From Mesotoga sp. BH458_6_3_2_1 (GTDB lineage Bacteria > Thermotogota > Thermotogae > Petrotogales > Kosmotogaceae): a DNA stretch of 64,000 nucleotides. The notes under the pieces were generated by a model that had not been told where the DNA came from, did no database searches, and saw only the letters and a program-made list of their open reading frames with translations. This document shows, piece by piece, positions 1 through 9,015 of this stretch. The DNA lies in contig NZ_JFHL01000025.1 in the NCBI RefSeq assembly GCF_003664995.1, positions 1-64,000 on the forward strand, given 5' to 3'. The first letter of the stretch is position 1, and each line of letters opens with the position of its first letter. A program made the position numbers and the translations under genes.

Positions 1-39
1 CAATCTTCTTTACATACTCGGATTATCCAGGAAATGACT

Positions 40-1137
40 CTACTCTTCTTCTCTGTCACTCTTGGTCAACTCCTGAATTTTCGATAGACTTATCTGGCCA
101 AGAAAGCGGCCTGCTCTATCTACGACCGGCAGAGCCATGGTCCCGCTTTCAAGCATTCTCGAGAGCGCTTCCTTCACCGTGCTGTCGGGGCTCAAAATCT
201 CCTCCTCGAGCATCTCCGTCAATGCCTCCCTGAGAGGAAGCTCCCTGTTTGAATGCGAAACATCCACCCAGCCGACGAGTTTCCTATCTTCGTCCAGTGC
301 CCAGACGAATTCCTCTTTTGTGACACCCAGCTGCTCCCAGCCGCCGTTAACGTCTATCGTTTCGCTTTTCTCTATGTACTCAAGAACGGGAATTCTCGAG
401 AGCCTCTTCAGAGCCCTGTCGGAACCCATAAAATCATGCACGAACTTTTCTACCGGCCTTGCGAGAATCTCTTCGGGCGTGTCGAACTGGAGAATCCTTC
501 CCCCTTTCATAACGGCTATTTTATCTGCCAGTCTTATCGCCTCGTCTATATCGTGGGTCACGAAAACGATTGTCTTGTGCAGCTCCTCCTGAATTCTGGC
601 GAACTCGTCCTGCAGTCTCACCCTCGTAAGAGGATCGACCGCCCCGAAAGGTTCATCCATGAGAATTATCGGCGGGTCGGCGGCAAGCGCTCTCGCAACT
701 CCCACCCTTTGGGCTTCGCCGCCCGACAGCTCTTTGGGAAGCTTGCTTGCGTATGACTTAGGCTCCAGTCCGACCAGCTGCAGCAATTCATCTACCCGAT
801 CGTCGATCTTCGATCTCTCCCACTTCAACAGTTTGGGCACGGTGGCGACGTTGTCCTTGACTGACATGTGGGGAAAGAGTCCGACATTCTGGATGACGTA
901 GCCTATTCCTCTCCTGAGCTGCCTAATATCCATCTCAGTCACATCGTTGCCGTCTATCAGAATCTTGCCGGCAGTAGGTCTGATTATACGGTTTATCATC
1001 TTGAGAGTCGTTGTCTTCCCGCATCCAGACGGCCCGATAAGAACGGTAAGTTCTCTCGAAGGTATCTCGAACGTGATATCTTTTGCAGCTACGGTCTCTT
1101 CATCGTATTCTTTTGTAACTTTCTCGAATCTAATCAT
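40..1137 (-). CDS. opuCA: Osmoprotectant (glycine betaine/choline) ABC transporter ATP-binding protein
   Basis: This is the ATPase that powers uptake of compatible solutes such as glycine betaine or choline at the inner face of the membrane. Visible motifs are Walker A (GPSGCGKT, about residues 35-42), the signature LSGGEAQR (about 137-144) and Walker B ILMDEPF (about 158-164). A C-terminal pair of CBS-like segments (about 245-360) is the usual ionic-strength sensor of OpuCA/OpuAA proteins. The ATG at 1137 is preferred because GGAGGGA lies just upstream; a TTG 18 nt further upstream has no ribosome site of its own. The start overlaps the permease stop by 8 nt, so translation is probably coupled. 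It is the last gene of a three-gene minus-strand operon. The exact substrate cannot be read from the sequence. Confidence 0.93.
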   Translation of the reverse strand: MIRFEKVTKEYDEETVAAKDITFEIPSRELTVLIGPSGCGKTTTLKMINRIIRPTAGKILIDGNDVTEMDIRQLRRGIGYVIQNVGLFPHMSVKDNVATVPKLLKWERSKIDDRVDELLQLVGLEPKSYASKLPKELSGGEAQRVGVARALAADPPIILMDEPFGAVDPLTRVRLQDEFARIQEELHKTIVFVTHDIDEAIRLADKIAVMKGGRILQFDTPEEILARPVEKFVHDFMGSDRALKRLSRIPVLEYIEKSETIDVNGGWEQLGVTKEEFVWALDEDRKLVGWVDVSHSNRELPLREALTEMLEEEILSPDSTVKEALSRMLESGTMALPVVDRAGRFLGQISLSKIQELTKSDREEE

Positions 1138-2305
1138 CGGCTCCCTCCGAAACAAGCCCTCTGGGCGTCAGAATAGCTATCAGCAACTGCATAAGAGAAT
1201 CGACTATCAGCGCAAGAGCCACGATCGGCAACGCCCCTAACAGCACCAGATCCATTGCGGCCTGACCAAGGCCTTGAAAGACGAAAACACCCAGGCCCCC
1301 CGCTCCTATGAGAGCGGCCATCGTAGTATTGCCTACCGCCTGAACGGCCGCCGTTCTCACTCCTGCCAAAACGACCGGAAGCGAGATCGGAATTTCGACC
1401 TTCCCGAGAACCTGTAATCTACTCATTCCCATGGCCCTGGCAGCCTCCACCGTATCGACCGGAATCACCTTCAGACTAGAATAAGTATTCCTGACAATCG
1501 GGAGCAACGAATAAAGAATCAGAGCTATCATGGCTGGAGCCCAACCCACGCCAGTTATTCCAATCTCCCTCAGAAAGGGCAGACTGCGAGAAAGATACGA
1601 AAGGGGAGCGATCAGCAGCCCAAAGAGAGCTATGCTGGGAATCGTCTGAATGAAGTTCACTACCCCGAAAACCGGCTTCTCTATCTTGGGAGACCTGTTA
1701 GCCACTATTCCAAGAGGCACTCCGATAATCACTCCAGCAACTACGGCTCCACCGGCTATCGTCAAATGCCTTGCCGTCTCCTCGAGAAACCTGTCGCTCC
1801 TGTTTGCATACTCTTTCATGATCGCAAGCTCCTTGAGATGACCGGAGCCAAGCACTATGAGAAACGAGGCAATAGGAATCAATACAAGAAGCGCGGAGAG
1901 AACCTTTTTGTCTTTAAGCCTTCTTCTGGCGGCGAACACGACTATGTAGCCGGCCAGAAGCAGAAGCCACAGTCCTGTATAGGGCGAGACTCTGGCGAAG
2001 GGACCCGTCGCGGAAGCGATGGAAACTGCGTGGCTTCCGGCAAGGAAAAAACCGAAAACAGGTACAAGTCCTGCAACAATACCCATAAGAAAACTGTGCT
2101 CTGTATAAGAAAGAAAGAAGATGGAGACCGAAACGGCCGCAAGAAGTACCAGTCCAATTATCGAGAAGCTTCCCAGACTTACCGGCAGGGCCTCGGAAAT
2201 CCTCGTTTCCTTAACCGAAAGAAAGCCCGGAATTACTAGCGAAAACAACATGATGGCCATTCCCAGAATGGCCATCACATCTCTTCGTCTGCCAATAAAC
2301 TTCAT
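1130..2305 (-). CDS. Osmoprotectant ABC transporter permease
   Basis: This is a membrane permease of the OpuCB/YehY type. The C-terminal half (about residues 170-385) is a binding-protein-dependent transport domain with the EAA loop (EAARAMGMSRLQVLGKVEIP, about 290-309) that contacts the ATPase. The N-terminal half has about five additional hydrophobic segments, giving 391 residues instead of the roughly 220 of short OpuCB proteins; E. coli YehY has a similar long form. Only one permease gene is present, so a homodimer is likely. It lies 5 nt downstream of the binding-protein gene and overlaps the ATPase gene by 8 nt. Confidence 0.92.
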   Translation of the reverse strand: MKFIGRRRDVMAILGMAIMLFSLVIPGFLSVKETRISEALPVSLGSFSIIGLVLLAAVSVSIFFLSYTEHSFLMGIVAGLVPVFGFFLAGSHAVSIASATGPFARVSPYTGLWLLLLAGYIVVFAARRRLKDKKVLSALLVLIPIASFLIVLGSGHLKELAIMKEYANRSDRFLEETARHLTIAGGAVVAGVIIGVPLGIVANRSPKIEKPVFGVVNFIQTIPSIALFGLLIAPLSYLSRSLPFLREIGITGVGWAPAMIALILYSLLPIVRNTYSSLKVIPVDTVEAARAMGMSRLQVLGKVEIPISLPVVLAGVRTAAVQAVGNTTMAALIGAGGLGVFVFQGLGQAAMDLVLLGALPIVALALIVDSLMQLLIAILTPRGLVSEGADD

Positions 2306-2310
2306 GGGTC

Positions 2311-3216
2311 CTAATCAATCAAGGACTTCGATCTCAGGAACTGTTCCGCCACATAGCCCGCATCCAGACCCTCGATAGCTATCGAAGCGTTGAGAGACTG
2401 CAAAATCTCTAGGTCCAGTGATTCGAAGACGGGTTTCAGGAGTCCTTCGATCTCGGGATATATCTCGTACACCTCTTTCCTCACTATGGGGGCCGGTTCA
2501 TAAACGGGCTGTACGCCTTTGGTATCTTCAAGGACAACCAGTCTGAGAGCCGAGAGTGCCCCGTCCGTACCGTATGCCATAGCGAGATTGACTCCGTCTA
2601 TGTTCTGTGCTGCGGCCCTGATCGTCTGTGCGGTGTTTCCACCGGAGAAGGCGAGAAGCTGATCGTTGGAAAGCTCAAAACCATATGCCTCCTGGAAGGC
2701 GGGCATCGCATCGGGCCTCGTCAGGAACTCCTCGGAAGCGGCCAGCTTGATGAAGCCTCCACCGTTCACGTATGTCGCAAGGTCTTCGAGGGTCTTGATT
2801 CCCTCACTGTCGGAAAGATCCTTTCTGATCGCCAGAGCCCAGGTATTGTTCGCAGGAGCGGGAGTAAGCCAGACGAGCCCGTTCCTTTCCAGATCCAGGG
2901 CCTTCACAGTCTCATATCCCGACTTCGCGTTCTTCCATACCGTGGGATCTGTGTTGTCAAAGAAGAAGCCTCCGTTTCCGGTGTACTCGGGGTAAATATC
3001 GATCTCACCGGCGATGATCGCCTTTCTTATGACACTTGTCGTACCGAATTCCGTTTTGTCATTCACCTCGAAACCGTTCTTTTCCAGGACGATGACAATC
3101 ATCTGACCGAGCAGCGCTCCTTCAGTATCTATCTTCGATGCCACCGTAATCGGCCCCTTCAGTGCCAAACCAATTGCGGTTATAAACAATAGCGCTATTA
3201 GCATTATTCTCTTCAC
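2311..3216 (-). CDS. Osmoprotectant ABC transporter substrate-binding protein
   Basis: This is an extracytoplasmic binding protein of the OpuAC/YehZ family. An N-terminal hydrophobic segment (about residues 3-18) serves as signal peptide or membrane anchor. It is followed by the characteristic start of the mature domain (ITVASKIDTEGALLGQMI) and by a GDIYPEYTGNG-like stretch (EIDIYPEYTGNG) typical of choline/betaine binders. The GTG at 3216 is chosen because GGAGGT ends 8 nt before it; the upstream in-frame TTG overlaps the ribosome site. It is the first gene of the transporter operon and is preceded by a good promoter. Confidence 0.92.
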   Translation of the reverse strand: MKRIMLIALLFITAIGLALKGPITVASKIDTEGALLGQMIVIVLEKNGFEVNDKTEFGTTSVIRKAIIAGEIDIYPEYTGNGGFFFDNTDPTVWKNAKSGYETVKALDLERNGLVWLTPAPANNTWALAIRKDLSDSEGIKTLEDLATYVNGGGFIKLAASEEFLTRPDAMPAFQEAYGFELSNDQLLAFSGGNTAQTIRAAAQNIDGVNLAMAYGTDGALSALRLVVLEDTKGVQPVYEPAPIVRKEVYEIYPEIEGLLKPVFESLDLEILQSLNASIAIEGLDAGYVAEQFLRSKSLID

Positions 3217-3249
3217 AATAAGCAACCTCCATTGTTTGTATTGCCGATA

Positions 3250-3279
3250 ATTATACTCAATTTAATTGTACACTATCAC
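3250..3279 (-). promoter_or_regulatory. Promoter of the osmoprotectant transporter operon
   Basis: On the minus strand a perfect -10 box TATAAT (3250-3255) is preceded, after 18 nt, by GTGATA (3274-3279), a four-of-six match to TTGACA. Transcription would begin near 3243, about 27 nt before the GTG start of the binding-protein gene. Confidence 0.6.
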
Positions 3280-3416
3280 CGAAAATTTTCAATGCAGTGA
3301 TGCCTCTGTAGATTCGTCTGAATTTGGTAGCTAGCTAAGGCGCATTCGAGGAATCTTCTGCCCCCTAATTGTCGAAAACCTCAAGAAAGAGTCCCGGCCA
3401 GCATTCTCCTAGCCGC

Positions 3417-4814
3417 TCAGCTATCCAGCGTCATGAAAAGATTGTTCAGCGATTCCACGAGCGTCGGATGTGCGAAAACCCCTTCTCTCAGCAAAGTATA
3501 AGGAAGACCACCCATCATCGCTATCTGAATTGCAGACATTATCTCGCCGCCTTCCACTCCCAGAATCGCGGCTCCAATTATCTGATCTGTTTCTGAATCG
3601 ACAAGAGCCTTCATCATTCCCCTGGTCTCATCCGTTTCGATTGCCCGGGCCACCCTATCAAAAGGCAGCTTTGCCACTCGAAAGCCACGTCCCTGACTCG
3701 ATGCTTCTTTTTCGGAGAGCCCGATTCTTCCAAGCTGGGGATCTATGAAAACGACATACGGGACAAACCTCTCTTCTATCGTCGAGCTTCCACCGTTCAA
3801 GAGGTTCTGCTTCAGTATCCTGAAGTCATCGTAGGAAATGTGCGTGAAGGCCGGTCCGCCTTTGACATCGCCTATCGCGTATACTCCCTTCGAAGTGGTC
3901 TCCAGTTTGCTGTTAACCCTTATGAAACCCCTCCCGTCGATCTCAATCCCGGTCTTTTCGAGATCCAAGTCAGGAGTGTTGGGCAGCCTGCCGGCTGCAA
4001 GCAAGAGGTGGCTCCCGGCTACCGTCTTCTCTTTCTCAGAAGATTGCAGTGTCAGGCTGATTTTGTTACCTCCTACGCTGTCGACTTCAAGCGGTTCAGT
4101 ATCTAAAAGGACCTCGATACCTTCGTCCCTCATGATTTCCAAAATCATACCGGCAATATCCTCGTCTTCACGAGAGAGCAGCTGCTTATCCCTCTGAATA
4201 ATGGTGACCTTGCTTCCAAAACGCCTGAACATCTGCCCGAACTCCAGCCCCACATAGCCGCCACCAACTATTATCAGGTGTTCTGGAAGCTCATCCAGTT
4301 CCATTATCGACGTTGAGTCATGGGCTACCACATTATCCAGACCCTTTATCTCAGGCCTTGCCGGTCTCGTTCCGGTGTTTATCACAATAGTATCTGCTTC
4401 AAGGAACTCTGTCCTTCCGTTCAGAAGCGTGACTTCGAGCTGTCTTTCCCTGACGAAACGTGCGCTGCCTTCTATCAATGATAGGTTTGGAGAATCGAGA
4501 ATCCTTTTCTTGCTACCTTCTCTGAAGCTCTCGACAACCTCCCTTTTTCGTTGGACAACTCTTTCCAGATCGAGCGAGAACTCCCCGGCATGAACTCCGA
4601 AATCTCCGGCGCGCCGAACCAGATGAGCTATTCTTGCACTGGCTATCATGGTCTTCGTCGGGGTACAGCCTTCATTGACGCACGTACCCCCAACTGCCTT
4701 TCTCTCTATAAGGGCTACCTTCCATCCTGCCTCTGCAAGCGAAAGCGACAGAGGCGTGCCCCCCTGACCGGAACCAATAACTATCGCATCGAATTTTCTT
4801 CTGCCATCCTTCAT
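3417..4814 (-). CDS. Pyridine nucleotide-disulfide oxidoreductase, mercuric reductase-like
   Basis: This is a FAD- and NAD(P)H-dependent class I flavoprotein disulfide reductase. From the start chosen here: FAD-binding [12 protein letters not shown] (about residues 8-19), redox-active disulfide GGTCVNEGC with Cys45 and Cys50, NAD(P)-binding [13 protein letters not shown] near residue 176, and the dimerisation-domain FAHPTLVES close to the C terminus. It is closest in style to MerA/lipoamide dehydrogenase relatives, but lacks an N-terminal heavy-metal domain and a C-terminal CC pair, so mercury reduction is doubtful. An in-frame ATG at 4847 with GAGAGG upstream is an alternative start. The ORF continues to 4982, but that part looks non-coding. 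Confidence 0.88.
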   Translation of the reverse strand: MKDGRRKFDAIVIGSGQGGTPLSLSLAEAGWKVALIERKAVGGTCVNEGCTPTKTMIASARIAHLVRRAGDFGVHAGEFSLDLERVVQRKREVVESFREGSKKRILDSPNLSLIEGSARFVRERQLEVTLLNGRTEFLEADTIVINTGTRPARPEIKGLDNVVAHDSTSIMELDELPEHLIIVGGGYVGLEFGQMFRRFGSKVTIIQRDKQLLSREDEDIAGMILEIMRDEGIEVLLDTEPLEVDSVGGNKISLTLQSSEKEKTVAGSHLLLAAGRLPNTPDLDLEKTGIEIDGRGFIRVNSKLETTSKGVYAIGDVKGGPAFTHISYDDFRILKQNLLNGGSSTIEERFVPYVVFIDPQLGRIGLSEKEASSQGRGFRVAKLPFDRVARAIETDETRGMMKALVDSETDQIIGAAILGVEGGEIMSAIQIAMMGGLPYTLLREGVFAHPTLVESLNNLFMTLDS

Positions 4815-5200
4815 TTCATCACCATCCTGATGTTCAACCCTGGGCATCTCGAGCCTCTCGATCTTTTGCCGAACTCTGTATGGAAAGCAAAAAGTGCAAT
4901 TCTGCTTCTCTGCCTCAGTGAGATGAATGTACGAAAGAGCTGGAGGGGAAACTATCTTGTTCTGCTTCCTTAACTGAAGCACCGAGTGGACGACAATTCG
5001 TTGAAGAACTAAAGACCGTACCCGTTCTTATCGAGAAAGGGAACATCCCGAGCACTTTACAAGTATAGCATCGGGCAAATCTAAACAAGCTCAAGAAAGA
5101 GTCTGGAATCGAAAACTATTGAACCGCTCGGAGCCAGCATTATCTTTCCCTTTTCTCTACAACCCCGTCAGTAGTGAAGGATGACTCAACCCACAGCTAG

Positions 5201-5206
5201 TATAAT
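5201..5206 (+). promoter_or_regulatory. -10 box upstream of the RdhA-like gene
   Basis: A perfect TATAAT lies 25 nt before the ATG at 5231, with AGG at 5222-5224 as a modest ribosome site. No convincing -35 box is visible at the usual distance. Confidence 0.45.
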
Positions 5207-5230
5207 CGTAAGATCCAACATAGGTCGGTG

Positions 5231-6220
5231 ATGAATGAAATGGCTAGATATGATGAGCGTGACACCATCTTTGCCCGGATGAACTACGAAGTCGACTCAC
5301 CGGAGTACTGTGACTACTACTCAAGGCATCCCGAGTTGAAAGAGGTTGATGACGAACTGCGCGGCAAGCCGGATCTGTGCGATTCAAGTGCCCCGTCTTA
5401 CGATCCGATTGAAGCTTCGGAAGTTCGTTCGAATTTCTCCCTTATAGAAGAACTTAGGTCTCTATGCGAGTGCAAATCATCAACCGACAGACTCCATGTA
5501 GAGCCATCGAGCATTACGGATCTAATCAAACTAATAGCCCTCGATTCCGGGGCAGATCTCGTAGGTGTGGCGGAAATGAAACCGGAGTTCTATTACAGTT
5601 ACAGAGGCAGGCATAAAGAACACTACGGAGAGGAAATAAGCGAACTGCTTCCTTACGGAATCGTTTTCGCGGTCGAGATGAAGAGAGAAATGATCGACAC
5701 AGCGCCGGTGATGACCGCAATGGTCGAGAGCTCCAGAACTTACCTGAAGGCCGCCACGATTGGACTAGGCATTTCCCATTTTCTCCGCGGCCTGGGATAC
5801 TCGGCAAGGAATCATATGGATGGGAATTATCTCGCAATTCTCCCTCTAATAGCGACAGCCGCAGGACTTGGCGTTTTCGGAAGACACGGTCTTCTCATCT
5901 CTGACAGGTTCGGCCCAAGAATCAAGCTCGGACTTGTAACCACGGACGTGCCTTTGAGGTGCAGCCAACCACTCAATGTCGACCTCGAGAGATTCTGCGG
6001 CAATTGCGGGCTCTGCTCGAGAGAGTGCCCCACTTCTGCAATACCAGGCAATGGACGGGAGCTCGACAACTGTAATAGGAGATGGAAAATCAACCACGAG
6101 CTCTGTTACTCCTTTTGGAGGTCGAATGGTACCGATTGCGGTATCTGCATGAAGGTCTGCCCCTTTTCGAAGGGAATCGGCTTTTCCCAATTTACGAAAT
6201 CACACGACAAAGTGCTTTGA
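5231..6220 (+). CDS. Reductive dehalogenase-like (RdhA-like) iron-sulfur protein, cytosolic
   Basis: The protein has 330 residues. Its C-terminal half follows the reductive dehalogenase pattern: AGLGVFGRHGLLISDRFGPR, then VTTDVPL, then two 4Fe-4S motifs CGNCGLCSRECP (about 256-267) and CGICMKVCP (about 303-311), the second preceded by a CYSFWRSNGTDC stretch. The middle (about 95-215), with FLRGLGYSARN, matches the cobalamin-domain region of the same family and of epoxyqueuosine reductase (QueG). It has no Tat signal and is shorter than respiratory RdhA proteins, so it is probably cytosolic and not part of organohalide respiration. The substrate is unknown; another corrinoid iron-sulfur reductase activity is possible. 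The ATG at 5231 is better spaced from AGG than the GTG at 5228. Confidence 0.75.
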   Translation: MNEMARYDERDTIFARMNYEVDSPEYCDYYSRHPELKEVDDELRGKPDLCDSSAPSYDPIEASEVRSNFSLIEELRSLCECKSSTDRLHVEPSSITDLIKLIALDSGADLVGVAEMKPEFYYSYRGRHKEHYGEEISELLPYGIVFAVEMKREMIDTAPVMTAMVESSRTYLKAATIGLGISHFLRGLGYSARNHMDGNYLAILPLIATAAGLGVFGRHGLLISDRFGPRIKLGLVTTDVPLRCSQPLNVDLERFCGNCGLCSRECPTSAIPGNGRELDNCNRRWKINHELCYSFWRSNGTDCGICMKVCPFSKGIGFSQFTKSHDKVL

Positions 6221-6346
6221 TTCCGAAATTCTCGGCTGCCTTATCCAGCGTTTTCGGGCCAGAGAGAAGCCGCCGCCATCATCGAATTTGGCTTTTCGAG
6301 GGATCTATGTAACAATAAACATATAAGACTATTAGGAGGGATAACC

Positions 6347-7186
6347 ATGAATGAGGTAATTAACACAATCATCGAGTGGGCCATCAGAATAGGGATCAGC
6401 ATTGTTATCCTACTGGTGGCAAAATGGCTTGCGGGCCTCTTCTACAAAGCATTCTTAAAATTCGCGGAGAAGACATCAGTTGTCTCCACTCAATATCAGA
6501 AAACCATGAGAACGCTTTTCAATCTGGCCTTCTATGCGCTGGCAACCTTCATAATTGTCTCGGTTCTCTTCAAGAATCTGGCCCCGGTCCTTGCCGGACT
6601 TGGAGTATCCGGTATCATTGTAGGTCTCGCCGTCAAGGAGCCTCTTGAGAATTTCATATGCGGAATTCTTATAATGATCAACAAACTCGTCTACGAAGGG
6701 GAAGCAGTCGATATCGGTGGAACCTCAGGTGGAGTGCAGGAGATAAAACTGAATCACGTCCTGATCAAAACCTGGGACGGAAAGCTCGTCACCATACCGA
6801 GCAGAAACGTCTGGGCCGCAACGATAATTCACTTCTGGCCTGAGAACATAAGAAGAAACGATCTTACGGTAGGTGTTTCGTACTCGAGCGACCTGAACAA
6901 AGTGATGAAGATACTCGAAGAATCTGTGAACTCTTATGAAAAGCTATATGTAGACGACAATCATAAGCCCATGATCCAGTTCACCGGTTATGGCGCCTCT
7001 TCGATCGACTTCGTCGTAAGGTTCTGGGTGGAGAAACCGAACTTCATAGACTCCAGCACCGAACTGGCGAAGATCATAAAATCAAGGTTCGACGAAAACG
7101 ACATAGAGATACCATTCAACCAGCTAGATCTGCATATAAAAGACGGCCCCGCAGAAGGTATAAAGCTGGCAAAGAAGGAGAGCTGA
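6347..7186 (+). CDS. mscS: Small-conductance mechanosensitive channel, MscS family
   Basis: This is an inner-membrane channel that opens on membrane tension during hypo-osmotic shock. Three hydrophobic segments occupy about residues 8-30, 58-80 and 85-115. The third contains the glycine/alanine-rich pore helix (GVSGIIVGLAVKEPLENF). A cytoplasmic beta domain and C-terminal vestibule follow to residue 279, close to the 286 residues of E. coli MscS. The ATG has AGGAGGG well spaced upstream. Its presence a few kilobases from an osmoprotectant importer fits osmotic adaptation, but the two are not in one operon. Confidence 0.93.
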   Translation: MNEVINTIIEWAIRIGISIVILLVAKWLAGLFYKAFLKFAEKTSVVSTQYQKTMRTLFNLAFYALATFIIVSVLFKNLAPVLAGLGVSGIIVGLAVKEPLENFICGILIMINKLVYEGEAVDIGGTSGGVQEIKLNHVLIKTWDGKLVTIPSRNVWAATIIHFWPENIRRNDLTVGVSYSSDLNKVMKILEESVNSYEKLYVDDNHKPMIQFTGYGASSIDFVVRFWVEKPNFIDSSTELAKIIKSRFDENDIEIPFNQLDLHIKDGPAEGIKLAKKES

Positions 7187-7470
7187 CGAAACCTGCTGCG
7201 CGAGGATGTACTTTCTAACCTGAGGGACTACCGAGGTTGCAGGTAGGGGGTTGCGCGGTACGAAAAAACTTTAGAGCGTGATTTTTAAACAAATTCAGAT
7301 GACGGGCTGTGCATTTGTGGTGTGATTCTGTCATCATTGCACCGCTGATGCTTTTCGGCGCCCTGTGTCCAGTGTTTTTTTACCAGACCCAAAACTCCAG
7401 ACCCTAGACCCGGCTCATCTCGGAGAACGGGGGACGGATGACGGAGAACCAAGGAATCAGTTCCAAGTTC

Positions 7471-8279
7471 CAAGTTGTGAGTTGCATGTGAGAATAGATT
7501 CGATCCAAACGGATGTAGGGGCGTGCGGCTGCACGCCCGCTGTCAACAATGATCAGTCTTCCCAAGGATGAGATCGTCCTCTTCAATAGTTTAACGAACC
7601 GAATTCTGGGCAGAATCATGTCTGAATAACGCAAAGAATGTCATCCCGAACTCTTTTCGGGATCTGGGATTTTCTAAGAACCGTGGTCGGGGGTAGCGGG
7701 TCGGTGGTAGGAAAGAGCGAAGTGAAACCGGTTCTCCGTTGGACGGTTCTCCGTTCGCCGAAAAGAACAGTTGCAAGTTGTGAGTTGCATGTGAGAATAG
7801 ATTCGATCCAAACGGATGTAGGGGCGTGCGGCTGCACGCCCGCTGTAAACAACGATCAGTCTTCCCAAGGATGAGATCGTCCTCTTCAATAGTTTGACGA
7901 ACCGAATTCTGGGCAGAATCATGTCTGAATAACGCAAAGAATGTCATCCCGAACTCTTTTCGGGATCTGGGATTTTCTAAGAACCGTGGTCGGGGGTAGC
8001 GGGTCGTGGTAGGAAAGAGCGAAGTGAAACCGGTTCTCCGTTGGACGGTTCTCCGTTCGCCGAAAAGAACAGTTGCAAGTTCCAAAATGTGAGTTGCATG
8101 TGAGAATAGATTCGATCCAAACGGATGTAGGGGCGTGCGGCTGCACGCCCGCTGTCAACAACGATCAGTCTTCCCAAGGATGAGATCGTCCTCTTCAATA
8201 TTTTAACGAACCGAATTCTGGGCAGAATCATGTCTGAATAACGCAAAGAATGTCATCCCGAACTTGTTTCGGGATCTGG
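7471..8279. repeat. Tandem repeat of about 303 nt, 2.7 copies
   Basis: Three near-identical units lie head to tail: 7471-7773, 7774-8075 and a truncated 8076-8279. They differ by point changes and indels of a few bases. Each contains a strong hairpin GGGCGTGCGGCTGCACGCCC, a TGTCATCCCGAA...TTCGGGATCTGG hairpin, and phrases such as GGTTCTCCGTTGGACGG and GTTGTGAGTTGCATG that recur elsewhere in the window. Open frames here are short and repeat-derived, so I see no gene. Confidence 0.9.
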
Positions 8280-8667
8280 TTTTGCGGTCTCAGCTGGGGA
8301 CGGAGGACCTTTGACGGACAACGTTGTCTTCACAGCGACCAGCGGTTTCTTTCTCTTAAGCGCACAGCGAAGAACCAAGGACGGTTCTTTGCAGCGATCA
8401 GCGGGTCCTTGGTTTTAAGCGTAGAGCGGTTTCTAACGCGAGATCCCGTGCAGGAACATCACGGGATGACAAAGTGAGTAGATTTAGGGGCAGGTTCTAC
8501 GGGATGACCGAAGAGGCGCCCATCAGGTCATGCTTACGGGATAACAGTCCTTCATGTCATTCTGAAATGCTCCTGTTCAGGATCTGGGCTTGGGTCTCAG
8601 CGAAGGACGGGTCCATGATCCGGGACGAAGGACCAAGGACGGCTCTTCACAGCGATTAGCGGACCGC
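8280..8667. repeat. Intergenic dispersed-repeat block
   Basis: This gap has no credible gene. It holds recurring phrases: GGACGGAGGACC, AGCGGTTTCT..TTAAGCG, and TGTCATTCTGAAATGC..GTTCAGGATCTGG at about 8554-8586. The last one, in the form TGTCATCCTGAAAAGC..TTCAGGATCTG, recurs at about 14843-14872. Part of 7187-7470 is similar in style. Confidence 0.7.
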
Positions 8668-9012
8668 CTAGTGTTCACCATCGTATTTCTGCTCATTGAG
8701 ATACGCCTTCAATGCCTCGTCGATCGTCATGGGCTCCAAAATCACCGGCTCGTAATTCATCTCGGCGAGTTTCTTCAACGATCCCTTTCCCATGGCTGCG
8801 CCGATCCAGACCGAGCAGTCGCCGATGACCTGGAGGATCTCGTCAACCTCGGCATGCTTGTGACTCTCATAATAGGGATTCTGCCTCGCTTCAACCTTAA
8901 TGGCGCACTTTCTTTCGTCGAGCTCATAGATATCGTAGTACCTTGACTGCCCGAAGTGGTCGTCGTTCAATTTGAAGCCGTCATTTGTACCGATTGCGAT
9001 TAACTTCCCCAT
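8668..9012 (-). CDS. NifX/NifB C-terminal-like dinitrogenase iron-molybdenum cofactor family protein
   Basis: The protein has 114 residues with the typical fold start IAIGTNDGFKLNDDHFGQSRYYDIYELD and a later GAAMGKGSLKKL loop. In nitrogen fixers such domains bind Fe-S or FeMo-cofactor precursors. In organisms without nitrogenase, stand-alone copies accompany Fe-S proteins and have no proven role. It is the third gene of a ferredoxin, radical SAM, NifX-like operon, 3 nt after the radical SAM stop, which supports a role in iron-sulfur handling. No nif structural genes are present here. Confidence 0.85.
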   Translation of the reverse strand: MGKLIAIGTNDGFKLNDDHFGQSRYYDIYELDERKCAIKVEARQNPYYESHKHAEVDEILQVIGDCSVWIGAAMGKGSLKKLAEMNYEPVILEPMTIDEALKAYLNEQKYDGEH

Positions 9013-9015
9013 CTC

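Noticed and set aside
3417-4814. Mercuric reductase as a certain function for the flavoprotein
   Set aside because: The N-terminal metal-binding domain and C-terminal vicinal cysteines are absent and no mer genes adjoin, so only the family is claimed.
7591-8246. Overlapping minus-strand frames with shared peptide phrases
   Set aside because: They are copies of the 303-nt tandem repeat and have no ribosome sites or known domain.
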